Assembly: GCA_030144725.1 (NCBI GenBank)
Contig: JASKMD010000026.1
Coordinates: 15,698,814 to 15,762,813 of the forward strand
Source of the DNA: Haematococcus lacustris
Taxonomy: Eukaryota; Chlorophyta; Chlorophyceae; Chlamydomonadales; Haematococcaceae
Direction: 5' to 3'
DNA: 64,000 nucleotides
The translations under genes and the position numbers were made by a program. Shown one piece after another: positions 1 through 10,918 of the stretch (within the stretch, counting starts at the first letter, position 1; each line of letters opens with the position of its first letter). The notes below the pieces were generated by a model, which was given only the letters and a program-made list of their open reading frames with translations, was not told where the DNA came from and searched no databases.

Positions 1-269
1 TAAGCAGTGATCCCTGCTGCCTACCCCAGCTGGCCACTAACATGCAACAGCCTGCAGGGCAGGCCGGATGGCTGGTGGCGCTGGGGTGGCCTATGCAGCG
101 CTGGCATCAGCTGGGGGCAGCCAGGCTGAGGGCTGAGAGGGGCATGCTATGGAGGCTCCAGCCTTGCAGCAGCAGCAGCAGCAGCAGCGGGAGCGGCGGC
201 GGCGGCAGCAACAGCAGCAGTGGGAGCGGCGGCAGCGGCGGCGGCAGCGGCAGCAGCCGCAGCGCCCAC

Positions 270-3200
270 CTGAAGATGACCTCGTAGGTGAACTTGCGGT
301 TCTCCGCCTCAGCCATGTGTGGGACCACTGGGGCCTTGTCCAGGTCTAACAGCAGCGCCCCCCGCTCCCCCAGCTGGAACACCTGCTCCTGCCAGGCCAC
401 CAGCAGCAACACACCACCACACTGACTGACTGGCCTGGCGGACTGCCTGCCACCGCTGCTGCCACCGCTGCCTTTGCCACTACTGCTGCCCCCGCTCTTG
501 CTGCTGCTACGCTGCTGCCACGCTGCTGCTAACGCTGCTGCCACGCTGCTGCTAACGCTGCTGCTACGCTGCTGCTAACGCTGCTGCTACGCTGCTGCTA
601 CGCTGCTGCTACGCTGCTGCTACGCTGCTGCTAACGCTGCTGCTACGCTGCTGCTAACGCTGCTGCTACGCTGCTGCTAACGCTGCTGCTAACGCTGCTG
701 CTAATGCTGCGGCTACGCTGCTGCTACGCTGCTGCTAACGCTGCTGCTACGCTGCTGCTAACGCTGCTGCTACGCTGCTGCTAACGCTGCTGCTAATGCT
801 GCTGCTAACGCTGCTGCTACGCTGCTGCTACGCTGCTGCTACGCTGCTGCTACGCTGCTGCTACGCTGCTGCTACGCTGCTGCTAGCGCTGCTGCTACGC
901 TGCTGCTAACGCTGCTGCTTACGCTGCTGCTTACGCTGCTGCTACGCTGCTGCTACGCTGCTGCTACGCTGCTGCTACGCTGCTGCTTACGCTGCTGCTA
1001 CTGCTGCTGCTACTGCTGCTGCTACGCTGCTGCTAACGCTGCTGCTAACGCTGCTGCTACGCTCCTGCTACTGCCACTGCCAAGGGCAGCAGTGAGGGCT
1101 GCAGTGGCGCTGCCTGCCCCCCATGTCCCGTCTTACTGTGCTGCTCCTGGCCCCGCCATCCTTCTTGAACAGGTTGAGCATGTTGACAGCTGGACCCCCT
1201 CCACCCTCCTGGGCACCCAGGGTGTCGGCCTGGCTGGCAGCCGGCAGCAGCAGCTTCTCCATGGCGCTTAGGTAGGTGCGGAAGTGTGAGGTGTAGATGC
1301 GTGAGACGATGGTCACGTACTCTGAGCGCACCTGCAGAGGATGAGGGCAGCAGCGGTGGCAGGGCAGGAGGGGGGGACAGGAGGACAGGGCAGGAGGGCA
1401 GCTGGGAGGAGGGCAGCTGGGAGGAGGGCAGCAGCTGGGGATGTGGGGGAGGGGGGAGGATGAGGGCAGCAGCTGGGGGTGTGGGGGAGGGGGGGAGGAG
1501 GGCAGCGGCTGAGGGCGGCAGGAGGGTCGACCACCACCTGCTGCACCTGCACCACGCACTGCTGCACTGCTGCACCTCAGCCTGCACTGCACTGAGTTGC
1601 GCCTGCTGCAACCACCCCCCTGGTGCAGCACAGGGTGTCCGTAAGGCAGTGTGTGGCGCAGCTACGCTGACAGGCGGATGCCATGCCGCTGCTGCCGCTG
1701 CCGCTGCTGCCGCTGCTGCCGCTGCTGCCGCTGCTGCCGCTGCTGCCGCTGCTGCCGCTGCTGCCGCTGCTGCCGCTGCTGCCGCTGCTGCCGCTGCTGC
1801 CGCTGCTGCCGCTGCTGCCGCTGCTGCCGCTGCTGCCGCTGCTGCCGCTGCTGCCGCTGCTGCCGCTGCTGCCGCTGCTGCCGCTGCTGCCGCTGCTGCC
1901 GCTGCTGCCGCTGCTGCCGCTGCTGCCGCTGCTGCCGCTGCTGCCGCTGCTGCCGCTGCTGCCGCTGCTGCCGCTGCTGCCGCTGCTGCCGCTGCTGCCG
2001 CTGCTGCCGCTGCTGCCGCTGCTGCCGCTGCTGCCGCTGCTGCCGCTGCTGCCGCTGCTGCCGCTGCTGCCGCTGCTGCCGCTGCTGCCGCTGCTGCCGC
2101 TGCTGCCGCTGCTGCCGCTGCTGCCGCTGCTGCCGCTGCTGCCGCTGCTGCCGCTGCTGCCGCTGCTGCCGCTGCTGCCGCTGCTGCCGCTGCTGCCGCT
2201 GCTGCCGCTGCTGCTGCTGCTGCCGCTGCTGCTGCTGCTGCCGCTGCTGCTGCTGCTGCCGCTGCTGCTGCTGTTGCTGCCGCTGCTGCTGCTGCTGCCT
2301 CTGCTGCTGCTGTTGCTGCTGTTGAGCGTGGCGCACCTCCTGGTACACGTCCTGGCCATGTTGTCGCAGGAAGCGCACAAAGTACTTATTCTTCAACAAG
2401 CTGCTCTGCTGCAGGATCTGCACGTTGGTCTTGGGCCGTCGCAGCAGGTACACCTTCTGGAGCACAAACTCCCGCACCTGCACCACACAGGCAGCGGGCT
2501 CTCACCAGGTGGCTGGGCGAGGCAGGTCTAGGTCTAGGGTGGCTGGGCAAGGCAGGCTGGGCAAGGCAGGTCAGGTCAGGTCAGGGCATGAGGTCCCGGC
2601 AGGGCTGGTTGGGGCCTGAGGCGCCGGCATGGTAGGTCAGGGCCTGAGGCTGAGCAGGTGGCACTGCCAGAAGGCAAGCTCGTCATGCAGGTCATGGCGT
2701 AAGGCAGGTCAGGTCAGGTCAGGGCCTGAAGCGCTGGCGGGTCATGTCAGGCAGCATGCAGCAGCTGCAGGTGAGGATGGTGAAGAGGGGGGTGAGTGGT
2801 GGTTGAGTGGAGTCTGAGTGAGGCGTGGTCCAGGCTGAGTGGTGCAAGGTACAGTAGTTGGGTGGTTGGGCACAGGGATGGCACTGCCGCAGTCCTGCGC
2901 TGGGTCCAGGGCTGAGTCAGTGCACTTGCACGGCCCCAGCCTGGGTGTTTGTCACGCTTGGCTGGTCAAGGGCCAGCAGCCTGGGGCTGCGTGGCAGGGG
3001 CAGGGGCCTCGGGGGAGTCTGCTTGGACACTAGTGGCAGGCACACTGGCGGGCGGCCCCGTGCGAGGCGGTAAGGAGCAGGGCGGGAGGCGTCACACAGC
3101 AGGAACAGGAAGCGTGCAGATGGCAGCAGCAGCAGCAGGGGGTGGGGGAGGCTGGCTGCACAGCGGGGAGGAGGGCAGGCGCCCGAAGGAGATAAGAACA

Positions 3201-4816
3201 TCAGAAGGCAGCGGCACACAGACTGGCCGGCGGGCAGGTCTGGCTGCAGGCAGGGAGGGAGGCTGAGCCCCTGGGCTGCCGCGTGCCTTGCTGACGGCCT
3301 TGATGCGCAGCTTCTCCAGCGCTGGCTCCAGGTCGCGTGAGGCTTGCGCCTTGCGAGCCACCTCGTCCTCATGCACGAACCTCAGCTTCTTGTCCAGCAG
3401 CAGCAGGTGCTCCAGGTAGTCGTCACTGACCTGCAGAACACACCAGCAGGGCAGAAGGGGCCGGGGGTGGCAGCAAGGGAGTGGGGTGGGGGCGGGGGGA
3501 AGGGGGGCCCAGCAGGGCGCCAGGCCCAGGCAAGGCCCAGCAGCGGGTGGTACAGGGCAGGGGGAGGGGAATTCAGGGGAGTGTGCTAGGGGCAACATGG
3601 TGCAGGGCTGTTGCTGCTTCTCCACCTGCTCTTGAACCTGCTGCTGCCGTTGCTGCCACTGCTGCCGCTGCTGCCGCTGCCGCTGCTTCCGCTGCTGCCG
3701 CTGCTGCCGTTGCTGCCGCTGCTGCCGTTGCTGCCACTGCTGCCGCTGCTGCCGCTGCCGCTGCTTCCGCTGCTGCCGCTGCTGCCGTTGCTGCCGCTGC
3801 TGCCGCTGCTGCCGCTGCTGCCGCTGCTGCCGCTGCTGCTGCCTGAGCTGTCAGGTCCCCACCTCACTGTCCAGGATGCTGTTCACCATCTTCTCAGACA
3901 CCGTGAGGTGCTCAATGAAGGCCCCCAGCTGCGTCTCCGTCACGCGCCTGTTCTTCAGCTTGGTGCTCATGGTGGAGGACTGCACCTGCAGCTGACGGAT
4001 CTCCTCGCTGACCTTGCCCAGGTCAGACTGGAACTTGCCCAGCAGCTGCTCCATGCCTGCCAGGATGCTGTCACAGTCCTTGATCTGTGGCAGCAGGTGT
4101 GACATACAAACTAGGCTGACAACAACCCTACTAGCACCTCTATCAGAAGCTGCTGGGCAGGTGCTGGCATCATCGCTGTCATCAGTGCTGCTAAATCCTC
4201 CTCAGCTGCCATGGCACCACCAGATAGGTGAGGCTTGGAGTGTGGTGCGGCGGGGATCAGGCTCTCTCCATGCACATCACACCTGGTCATGCAAGGCCAC
4301 CATGCTGTCACTCTCTGCTATGTAGTCCTGCGGCCAGGTTCACTGCACACTTGCAGGCAGGCCTGAGGGCCTAAGGCGGTCTATGCCGCGGCAGGAAACC
4401 CAGCTGGGCATCAACAGGGTGCCACAGCAGCAAACCTGGATGCTCTCCATTTCTGTGAGGTTGAGGCGGTTGTCAATGTCTCTGGTGTACTCATTCAGCA
4501 CCCGGCCTTGCTCCAGGATGCCCTTGATGATTTCATTGTCCTGGAGATGTGAGCATGCACTGTCAGTTGTGGCTGCTAGAGGTCCCACACCCTGTCTGGG
4601 TCTGAGTTAGGGCGGGAAATGAGGCTGTACTTGGAAAAGCTCCAGGTCTTTATCAACGTCCAGTAGAGACAATTTGTCCCCCGTGATGTCGATGTTGTCG
4701 TCGATGGTGCCGGACAGCAGTTGCTCATCGGCAGCGGACTCATCGCCCTCAAACAAATCCACAATCAAGCTCTGCCGCAACTGCTTGGCATAATCGATGA
4801 CCTGTGCCGAGGCCAT
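270..4816 (-). CDS. VPS52: VPS52 homologue (GARP/EARP subunit), partial, eight exons seen
   Basis: Vps52 belongs to the GARP/EARP complexes that tether endosome-derived vesicles at the trans-Golgi network or recycling endosomes. Exons on the minus strand: 4816-4631, 4540-4436, 4327-4283, 4084-3863, 3430-3287, 2477-2337, 1331-1137, 388-270. All join in phase and give about 385 residues. Typical family segments appear in order: QIKDCDSIL with its coiled coil (exons 3-4), EPALEKLRIKAVSK then REFVLQKVYLLRRPKTN (5-6), YVTIVSRIYTSHFRTYLSAME (7), and FQLGERGALLLDLDK with PHMAEAENRKFTYEVIFR (8). The family is near 700 residues, so the 3' part lies beyond base 1. The ATG at 4816 is the first in frame; a GTG lies upstream at 4831 and a possible splice acceptor nearby leaves room for an earlier exon. 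Intron 5 appears to use a GC donor (3286-3285). Three introns carry long CTG/CAG-type arrays. Family assignment is strong; exact exon ends are inferred. Confidence 0.9.
500..1068. repeat. 11/12-bp CTGCTGCTACG / CTGCTGCTAACG tandem array in a VPS52 intron
   Basis: About 48 units alternate between an 11-mer (CTGCTGCTACG) and a 12-mer (CTGCTGCTAACG), with rare variants. The array lies in the intron between the exons ending at 1137 and starting at 388. On the VPS52 sense strand it reads as CAGCAG with CGT or CGTTAG interruptions. The interruptions place stops in several frames, so it is not coding. Confidence 0.9.
1683..2325. repeat. (CTGCTGCCG)n 9-bp repeat in VPS52 intron 6
   Basis: About 55 almost perfect 9-bp units run from about 1695 to 2210. 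The end near exon 6 becomes richer in CTG. On the sense strand it is CGGCAGCAG, which stays open as Gln-Gln-Arg in the frame of exon 6. Splicing at 2336 (GTGCGC donor) to an acceptor at 1332 restores the continuous family sequence YQE-VRSEY, so the array is best read as intronic. Confidence 0.85.
3638..3845. repeat. CTGCTGCCG-type repeat with a 78-bp higher-order unit, VPS52 intron
   Basis: This CTG/CCG array lies in the intron between the exons ending at 3863 and starting at 3430. Variant triplets (CCA, CCGTTG, CTTCCG) recur at 78-bp spacing, for example the CTGCCACT at 3653 and again at 3731. A block of several 9-mers was therefore duplicated after the short unit had diverged. Confidence 0.8.
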
Positions 4817-5411
4817 CCCGCGGGAAAGCACAGCCAGAAGCTGTTGTGGTGAGTAAGGTACTGCCCATGCGTATATACCTGCCCATGCCGATCAAAGGTG
4901 TACACAACAAGCAATTCCAAGATGGTGTAAGCTTCGGAGCTGGCTGGACCTAAGGGCTACATATGCAGTGCTGTGTATAGCGCTGATAAGCAGCACTACC
5001 CCGAGCCTTATGCAGATAGCAGATGCCTACATGGATTACGATTGATGGCCTGTTACCCAGAGCTGTTCTCCACTCCTTCCTTGCACTGGGGCTCTTTGCG
5101 CACTCTGGCATGTTTGCACATTCTGGCATATTTGTTTGTCTCGTCATGCTGAGTTTAGAACCAATCCGAGCTGTTGTCGTGCCGCGCCCACTTGCCCCAA
5201 TGCCCCTTTCTGACGAGAGCCTGGGCACGTTTGTGGTAACTGCCGAGAAACATCGCTGCATATTGGATGATTGTTATCAAATAAGGCCTTCACCTCGACT
5301 TGCCCACTGCCTCGCAGAGCTGTTTGGGACTGCTGATCATGGTCCTCGTCGTCTCTTACCACTACGTCACAGCAGATCCAAAACTTGAGGCAAGCCGCAG
5401 CTAGTAGGTCG
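4817..5411. promoter_or_regulatory. Divergent intergenic region between VPS52 and FAM32A
   Basis: The two ATGs point away from each other and are 595 bases apart, so both promoters must lie here, unless VPS52 has an extra upstream exon. No TATA box is convincing. The part at 5218-5275 is duplicated near 11206-11275 together with pieces of FAM32A. Confidence 0.5.
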
Positions 5412-6040
5412 ATGAGCTTCGCCAGTGGGCCATTAAAACTCAAGGGAGGGGTGACCCTGACCGGGGCCGTGAAGAAGAAGAAGAAGAAAGCCCCAGAGGG
5501 TGCTGAAGCTGCGAAGGCGATAGTGGCGGCCGATGGCAGCCCAGGCGCAGCTGGCACGTCCAGCAGCACCCCTGAGAATGCCAGCAAGCAGCTGGACGTG
5601 AAGAAAATCATTCACGGGGAAGCAGTGCCAGAGCGCTCTGAGGCTGAGGATCGCCGCACAGAAGCTGAGAAGAGATTTGAGGCTCGGCAGATACAGCTGG
5701 AGGCAGAGAGACTAAAGAAACTGGCTGGCAAGGTGAGAGGAGTTTTTTGCTTACCTCTCATCTTAGAATGCTTAGGTTGCTGTATTAGGCAAGTGACTAT
5801 GGTGATGAAGAAGCCTAGCAGCCTTGCATCAGAACACTGGTGTGGACCCTTGTGCTGTCTGCAGTCACATCGAGACCGCGTCAAAGATTTCAACGACTAC
5901 TTGGCAAAGCTCTCGGTATGTTGCACTTGCTGTGCTCTTGTCCCACTGCACATCATGGCACTTTGGAGGGTATCACCTGACCAGTGTGCCCATTCACTCT
6001 GCAGGAACACCACGACATCCCGCGTGTGGGCCCTGGATGA
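5412..6040 (+). CDS. FAM32A: FAM32A-like protein, three exons, complete
   Basis: Exons 5412-5732, 5865-5915 and 6005-6040 (stop TGA) encode 135 residues. The N-terminus carries GPLKLKGGVTLTG followed by a run of lysines, matching the family's KGPLKLKGV plus Lys-rich start. A low-complexity Ala/Gly/Ser stretch and an acidic/basic helix (EAEKRFEARQIQLEAERL) follow. Exons 2-3 give the conserved C-terminal signature, SHRDRVKDFNDYLAKLS joined to EHHDIPRVGPG, matching the family's HKQRVEDFNRHLDTLTEHYDIPKV. In human spliceosome structures FAM32A reaches the catalytic centre and helps exon ligation; a nuclear splicing role here is by homology. Both introns are GT-AG (132 and 89 bases) and in phase 0. 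The length is slightly above the roughly 112-residue human protein because of the low-complexity insert. Confidence 0.92.
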
Positions 6041-7182
6041 AAGTGTCTTGTCACACCTGTGAAACAGCGGAGCAGTACAGCGAAGCCTTGCGGATGTTTA
6101 GCTCTTCTCCTTTGTCTGTGGCAGCCAATATTGCTTCTGAAGCATTCCCACTAAACTAGCTGCAACGCATGGGTTGTTAGTGGGCGAGGCAGAACAACTA
6201 CACTGGGACCCCTGTAGTGACCCGGCCACTCAATGCTGCAGGGATCTGGCGCAGGCCGGCATAGGGGCAGCAGCTGAGGGGGAGGTGAGCTGGCCTACAG
6301 CTCGTGGGCCTGAGAGGGCTCACCTACTGGTGTGCTGGGCGTTGCAGGAAAGGCTAAGAGAGTGTGATTCGTACTCAACCCAAGTAGCCTGACAGTTGGC
6401 TGGGGGCCGGGAATCAGCTCCTAGGTTTTTGCAACCACATGGCACCTGGTTGCTGAGTTGGCTCCTTGCTTTCACATGTGGAAGCTGAGGAGTGCCACCA
6501 GTTTTTAGCTCAGTAACGATTGCCATGTAATGCTGGCAGCAGGACATGACGTGGCTACTGGGTCAGTGTTGTCTCCAGGGCTGGCCTGCCTTGTTGCCCC
6601 AGTCAAATGCAGGTTTGCAGGCACGCCATGGTTTGCATGCCACGGCAGCTTGCCCAGGGCTCCTGCCTGATTCAGGCAGCATTGAGGCTTTCCACGCAGG
6701 TTGCCTCAGGCTAGGTTGCCTGCCTGCAGCCACGGGCCGTTCAGGGCCCACAAGGGTAGTCACGGCAACCCCCTTCAGTTCCCCAAGCCCTCGCGCCTCC
6801 TTTGCCTTTCACTGCTATCGCTTGCCCAGAGCCCTCCTAGCCTCACACCCCCTTGCCCCTCCAGCCTAAGCCCTGATGACCACTTGCATCTGTAGTATCG
6901 GCCTCGTCGTATCTGTGGCCCTGGCCGTCTGTCATGGAGACGTCATTTGTGTAATGGACTGACTGTCAGGAGTGATCTAAGGGGCGGAACAACTGGTTCA
7001 GGTGCACTGCGGTGCTCGCCTGTCAGCTTCTGGGTTGCTTCTCCTTGTGCCCCGACCCATCCTAGACTGGGTGCACCCTCATAAGGTGCCTGTCTACAAG
7101 GCTGGGCGCATGGGTGGTGTCAGTGCCCCGCCAAGCCATGGCATCAACAGGCTTGAGGTCCGGGCCGACCTGCTTGACCTGC
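6041..7182. other. FAM32A 3' region and intergenic sequence
   Basis: No gene is supported here. TGTAA, the usual chlorophyte polyadenylation signal, occurs at 6526-6530 and 6950-6954, either of which could end the FAM32A transcript. The segment near 6097-6170 is duplicated at about 11328-11400. Confidence 0.4.
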
Positions 7183-7215
7183 CCCTACGCCAGGGGCACA
7201 TGAGTTAAGCGACTA
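7183..7215 (+). repeat. Left terminal inverted repeat of the 7.2-9.4 kb transposon
   Basis: Pairs with 9372-9404, with three mismatches in 33 bases. Confidence 0.8.
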
Positions 7216-7300
7216 AACTAGTCAGTTATCACACTTAACCTAATTTCGGGCCTCGGCTCGCTGAGTTGAACGAACCCATTTTAACTAGTGTGGGGCCGAC

Positions 7301-8400
7301 ATGCACCAAGGTCAGAGGAAAAGGCTCCGGCGATGCACATCAAACCAGCCCAAGGTTTCGTGCTTGTGCAAGCTATGTTACAGCCTCAAATCCTTGGTGC
7401 CAGTGCACGTCCGATGCGCCAACGCGCACGTCAAAGCTGAAGGCTGCGACCATCCGGTCAACTACGTCTATCCCGAGAACCTTGGGCGCGACAGGCAGCT
7501 TCCAACTCCTGAAGGTAGCAAGTCTTAACGCTTGACGTCTTTACGTGTGGTGTATGTAATCGCCGTAAACGCAATTTCAAACTGTCGCAATTGTCCATCG
7601 TGGATACAGATCTTCAGCCTCCTGCGCTTGCTCTTGAACCCGCTTCTGCTCATCCTCATGAACAGGAGGAGGCTGTGGAGGAGCCGTTGCCAGCTGACCC
7701 TGACCTAGAGCAGGTGCCAGGTGGCAATGAGATGGACGTAGAGGCCGCTGCGCGTAAGTTGCTAAGCATGCTCATGCATGATCAGATGCTAGGTATAAGC
7801 TGGCCCAAGCTGACCACACTGATTTGCCTATGCGCCTACAGGTGCTTTAAATCTAAAGTGTATGCCCGGTCAAGATGGAGGCAGGTGGTCAAAGCGGCCT
7901 CAAGGCCGCTTTCAATATGACCCCAGTCTGCCGGGGTCAGACCGGGCGAAGCTGGCCAAGCTGTTGACAAGCCTGCAAGCCATGCAGGTTGCGCACCACG
8001 CTTCCGATGCGCACACCACGGACATGCTGGAGCTGTTGGCATCATCATCAACCTTGCCCAACATCCCAACGTCAGCTTCAGCCATGCGCACAGCTATGGA
8101 GGAGCTGGGGCAGCCACATGAGGAGTATGTGGTGTATGACATGTGCCCTCGCGGTCATGTGTACCGTGGGCCTTTGGCTCAGCATGCAGACTCCTGTAGG
8201 TACCGCAGCAAGCCACGTACTACAGCTCTTGAGCTGAAGTACAGGCCTATCAAGTAGTGACTGCAGCGTATGTTTGCATATCCAGCTCTGGCCGAGCAGT
8301 TGACCCTGTGGCGGGATCTCCGGGATTGAGTACATGCGAGATAGCCACACCATGTCTGACGCATGGCACAGCCCCGCTTTTGAGAGAGTGTTGGAGAGGT
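7301..8400 (+). pseudogene. tnp2-like transposase remnant
   Basis: Three open pieces look like the N-terminal part of a tnp2 (CACTA) transposase. The first (about 7301-7525) has a Cys motif, CLCKLCYSLK, followed by His. The second (7591-7780) is acidic. The third (7862-8254) ends with YVVYDMCPRGHVYRG, then HADSC and KYRPIK, recalling the tnp2 Cys cluster. After in-frame TAG TGA at 8255-8260 the reading continues with LQRMFAYPALAEQLTLWRDL and, one frame over, MSDAWHSPAFERVLE, recalling the tnp2 block that follows. Stops and a frameshift show it is dead. No DDE core was found. The family call rests on motif order, not a search. Confidence 0.5.
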
Positions 8401-9371
8401 GAGTAGGGTTGTCCTTGTGGTGTTCTACAATGTGTTGCAGCTGTCCATATGGCACAGGCCTATAGGCCCAGCTGCCCCTCCCTCTCCCCCTCCCCCTCCT
8501 CCGTGGCGCAGGGCAACGATCCATTGCCACTCTGTTGTTGCAGGCATGGATAGACGCGCCTTTGTAGCTCCAACAACACCATTAGGAGATGAGGTGCAAG
8601 GAGAGATGGCTGCAGGTGTGCAGATATGTTCATTGAATAGCTTGTTGCATGTGCCCATCACAACCACTGTCATACTGAAGCTGCCAATGCTTGTGCTGAT
8701 CATGCAGCCGAGGACCGTGCCAATGCTGAACTTGGTGTAACCAAGAGAAAGAGAAGGCACCAACCTGCATAGTCACCTGGGTGAGTGAGCCAACCGCATA
8801 CATCATGTTGTGAGCGTATGCTACATGTTTGTTGGGTGTGTAGGAGGGATAAGGTAGGCACACAGTGTAGTGACTTGCCCTTTCTGCATGAAGTATGGGG
8901 AAGCTTCACTAGAGCTTTGGAGCAGCTTGGAACAGCTTTGGAGCTACTCAGCAACAGCCACACATGGGCAACAATCAGTTGGAGGGCAGCTTTGAGCAGC
9001 TATAAGCAGCTGGGTGCAGCATAGCGCACGTTTAAACACACAGGAGTTTGTTGTAGCCTTGTGATTGTGCCTTGTCACATACAACCTAGGCAGGGAAATG
9101 CCGATGCTAGTTTACCATGTCGTTTACCTGCTGGGTGAACATGTGACAGCGGGTGTAACCTGTTCAACTATGTCGTCGTTGACCCAGGAGTTAAACGACG
9201 AGTTAAACTGGTTGCCATGGTTACACTTGGTTTGACGAGCCCCTTGGTAAACCAAGGTCTAACTCAGTTTAACTCGGAGTTTAATTTATAATTTAGGAGG
9301 TTAACTCAGAATTGAACTATTTCATGGCTGTCGTCGTTCACCGAGCAGTCTAGACAGTTCAACGCCTAAAC

Positions 9372-9404
9372 TAGTCGTTTAACTCATGTACCCCTGGTGT
9401 AGGG
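9372..9404 (-). repeat. Right terminal inverted repeat of the 7.2-9.4 kb transposon
   Basis: Reverse complement of 7183-7215 apart from three substitutions, all of them transitions. Confidence 0.8.
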
Positions 9405-10036
9405 ATGCAGCCACCAGCAGCAGGGGCGCCAAGGGACATCATGTGAGATGTGGCAGCACTGTAAGGGCAGCAGCAGGGCACAAGGCGTGAGGGCTGGTGC
9501 ATGCATGCCCCTGCACACATTGCGGCTGCCGAGGGCAATTGTGCGAGGGCAACTCGCTGTGGGGAGATAAAGTCGGAGGCCACCAGTACAGTGTTGTTGC
9601 CGTGGGGGTTACCCTGGGGTCAGGCAGCAGGCAGGGGCAGGGTCAGGCAGCAGGCAGGGGCAGGGCAGGGGCTGGCAGCAGCCGGGGGGACAAGAAGGGG
9701 CAGGGGGCAGGCAACATGAGGGCAAGCAGTAGAAGAGGGCAGAAGCAGGCAGGGGCAAGGGCAGGCGAATGGCAGGGGCACACAGCAGCAGGGGCGACTC
9801 ACAAAGGCGAATGCAGGTGGACAGGTGCAGTCACTGGTGCAAGCTCAGGTTCTGGTAGGTAGTGATGAGGCTCCCAGCAGCTTGTCATGCCACCAGTTCT
9901 GGCTGTGGTTGCGGATTGTGATTGTGCATGCTAGCGGAAACCCAACTCCTAATCCAGACCTAAGGATAGTGGGAGAGGTTAGCAGGTAGCCTCACCATGT
10001 GCACGTCCTCCTTGGTCGGGGTGTCCGGCGCATGAA
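9405..10036. other. G-rich intergenic stretch with GGCAGGGGCA minisatellite
   Basis: A degenerate GGCAG/GGGGCAGGG repeat spans about 9618-9790. No coding sequence is supported. It lies between the transposon end and the Fanzor-like debris. Confidence 0.6.
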
Positions 10037-10918
10037 GTGAAAGGATCATTGACTGTGCCATGCCTAACCTGGTGCCACCATGTCAACCACCATGTGTGTG
10101 CCTTGTGTGCAAGGCTGCAGTTGGAGGAGGACATGGCTGAGGTGTCCATGAAGCGCCATGGGCATGCCAAGCAGCTGGTGGTCTTCTTTGGCGCTGCTAG
10201 CTTTGGCACTGGGGGTGGGTGGGGTGCTGATGCGGTGTTGCGTGCCTGCGGTGTTGCAGGCCCAGGGGCAAAGGCCAGCTGCGGGGCAGGGTTGTGCTTG
10301 TGGATGAGCACCGCACCACCCGGGTCAGCTCAGCAGTGAATGGCCAGCAGCCCTGTGAGGTGGAGCTGGACCATGAGCAGCCCACCAGGCGTGCAGACTG
10401 GAAGCCCCCAACAGGGCAGGTGGGAACCCCGCCTGTTGCGCCCAGCCTGGAGCCAGCAGCGTGACCTGCCAGTGCGGGGCCTGATGTGGTGCCCGGTAGT
10501 GGCCCCCCGCAAGCCCCCACAGGCCTCATGCAGCAGCCAGGAAGCCACACAGCCAGCAGCCTCAGAGCCAGGGCCCAGCACTCCCCCGCCAGCCAAGCGC
10601 AGCAAGTGCACCAAGGCTGAGCAGGCAGCTGAGCCTACCCAGCAAACCAAGGGCGAAGGCCAAGGCAACGGCAAGGCTGCCAAGGCAAAGCCAGCAGCAC
10701 AGCCAGGCAGGTGGTTTGACAGGGACTGCACCGCAGCGCTGAACATGCAGCGCATTGGGGAGAGCAGGTGGCGCCCGCTGGGGCTGTGCTACTGGCCAGA
10801 CCAGGGGAAGCTGCCAGCCAATGGCAAAGAGTACCCTGAGCATGGGTACAAGCGGGTGCGAGACAAGCCACCCAAGGCCCAGCAGCAGCAGCAGCAGCCG
10901 CCTGCTGTGGCACAGTAG
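10037..10918 (+). pseudogene. Fanzor/TnpB-like nuclease, C-terminal remnant
   Basis: Fanzors are eukaryotic relatives of the RNA-guided TnpB nucleases, with a RuvC fold and an OrfB-type zinc ribbon. Here 10130-10245 reads KRHGHAKQLVVFFGAASFG. After a possible intron (acceptor near 10260), LRGRVVLVDEHRTTRVSS follows, the RuvC-II-like DEH(R)T segment that precedes the zinc ribbon. A shift of frame near 10420 leads to LPVRGLMWCPVV and finally RWFDRDCTAALNMQRIGESRW (about 10710-10770), matching the RuvC-III pattern RDxNAAxNI. The paired CxxC ribbon cysteines are largely missing, and no N-terminal half is seen upstream. It is therefore a broken fragment. The family call is by motif and by memory of similar algal proteins. 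Confidence 0.6.

Larger units (their letters stand above)
7183..9404 (+). mobile_element. Decayed DNA transposon with 33-bp TIRs, CACTA/EnSpm-like
   Basis: The ends at 7183-7215 and 9372-9404 are inverted repeats matching at 30 of 33 positions, beginning CCCTACRCCAGGGGYACATG. Just inside both ends lie clustered short motifs of the type GTTAAAC/AGTTTAAC (7205-7290 and 9180-9390), like CACTA subterminal repeats. The interior carries tnp2-like coding debris. The start CCCTAC differs by one base from the classical CACTAC. I could not find a clean target-site duplication (left flank TGC, right flank ATG), so superfamily placement is tentative. Confidence 0.65.

Noticed and set aside
1286..2635. 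Long open frame with polyalanine (also polyleucine, Gln-Gln-Arg and Ser-Ser-Gly readings)
   Set aside because: All are translations of the CTGCTGCCG array; VPS52 exon structure explains the conserved parts.
7183..9404. hAT element, because CAGGGG occurs near both ends
   Set aside because: The inverted match extends seven to eight bases beyond CAGGGG and no 8-bp duplication flanks it.
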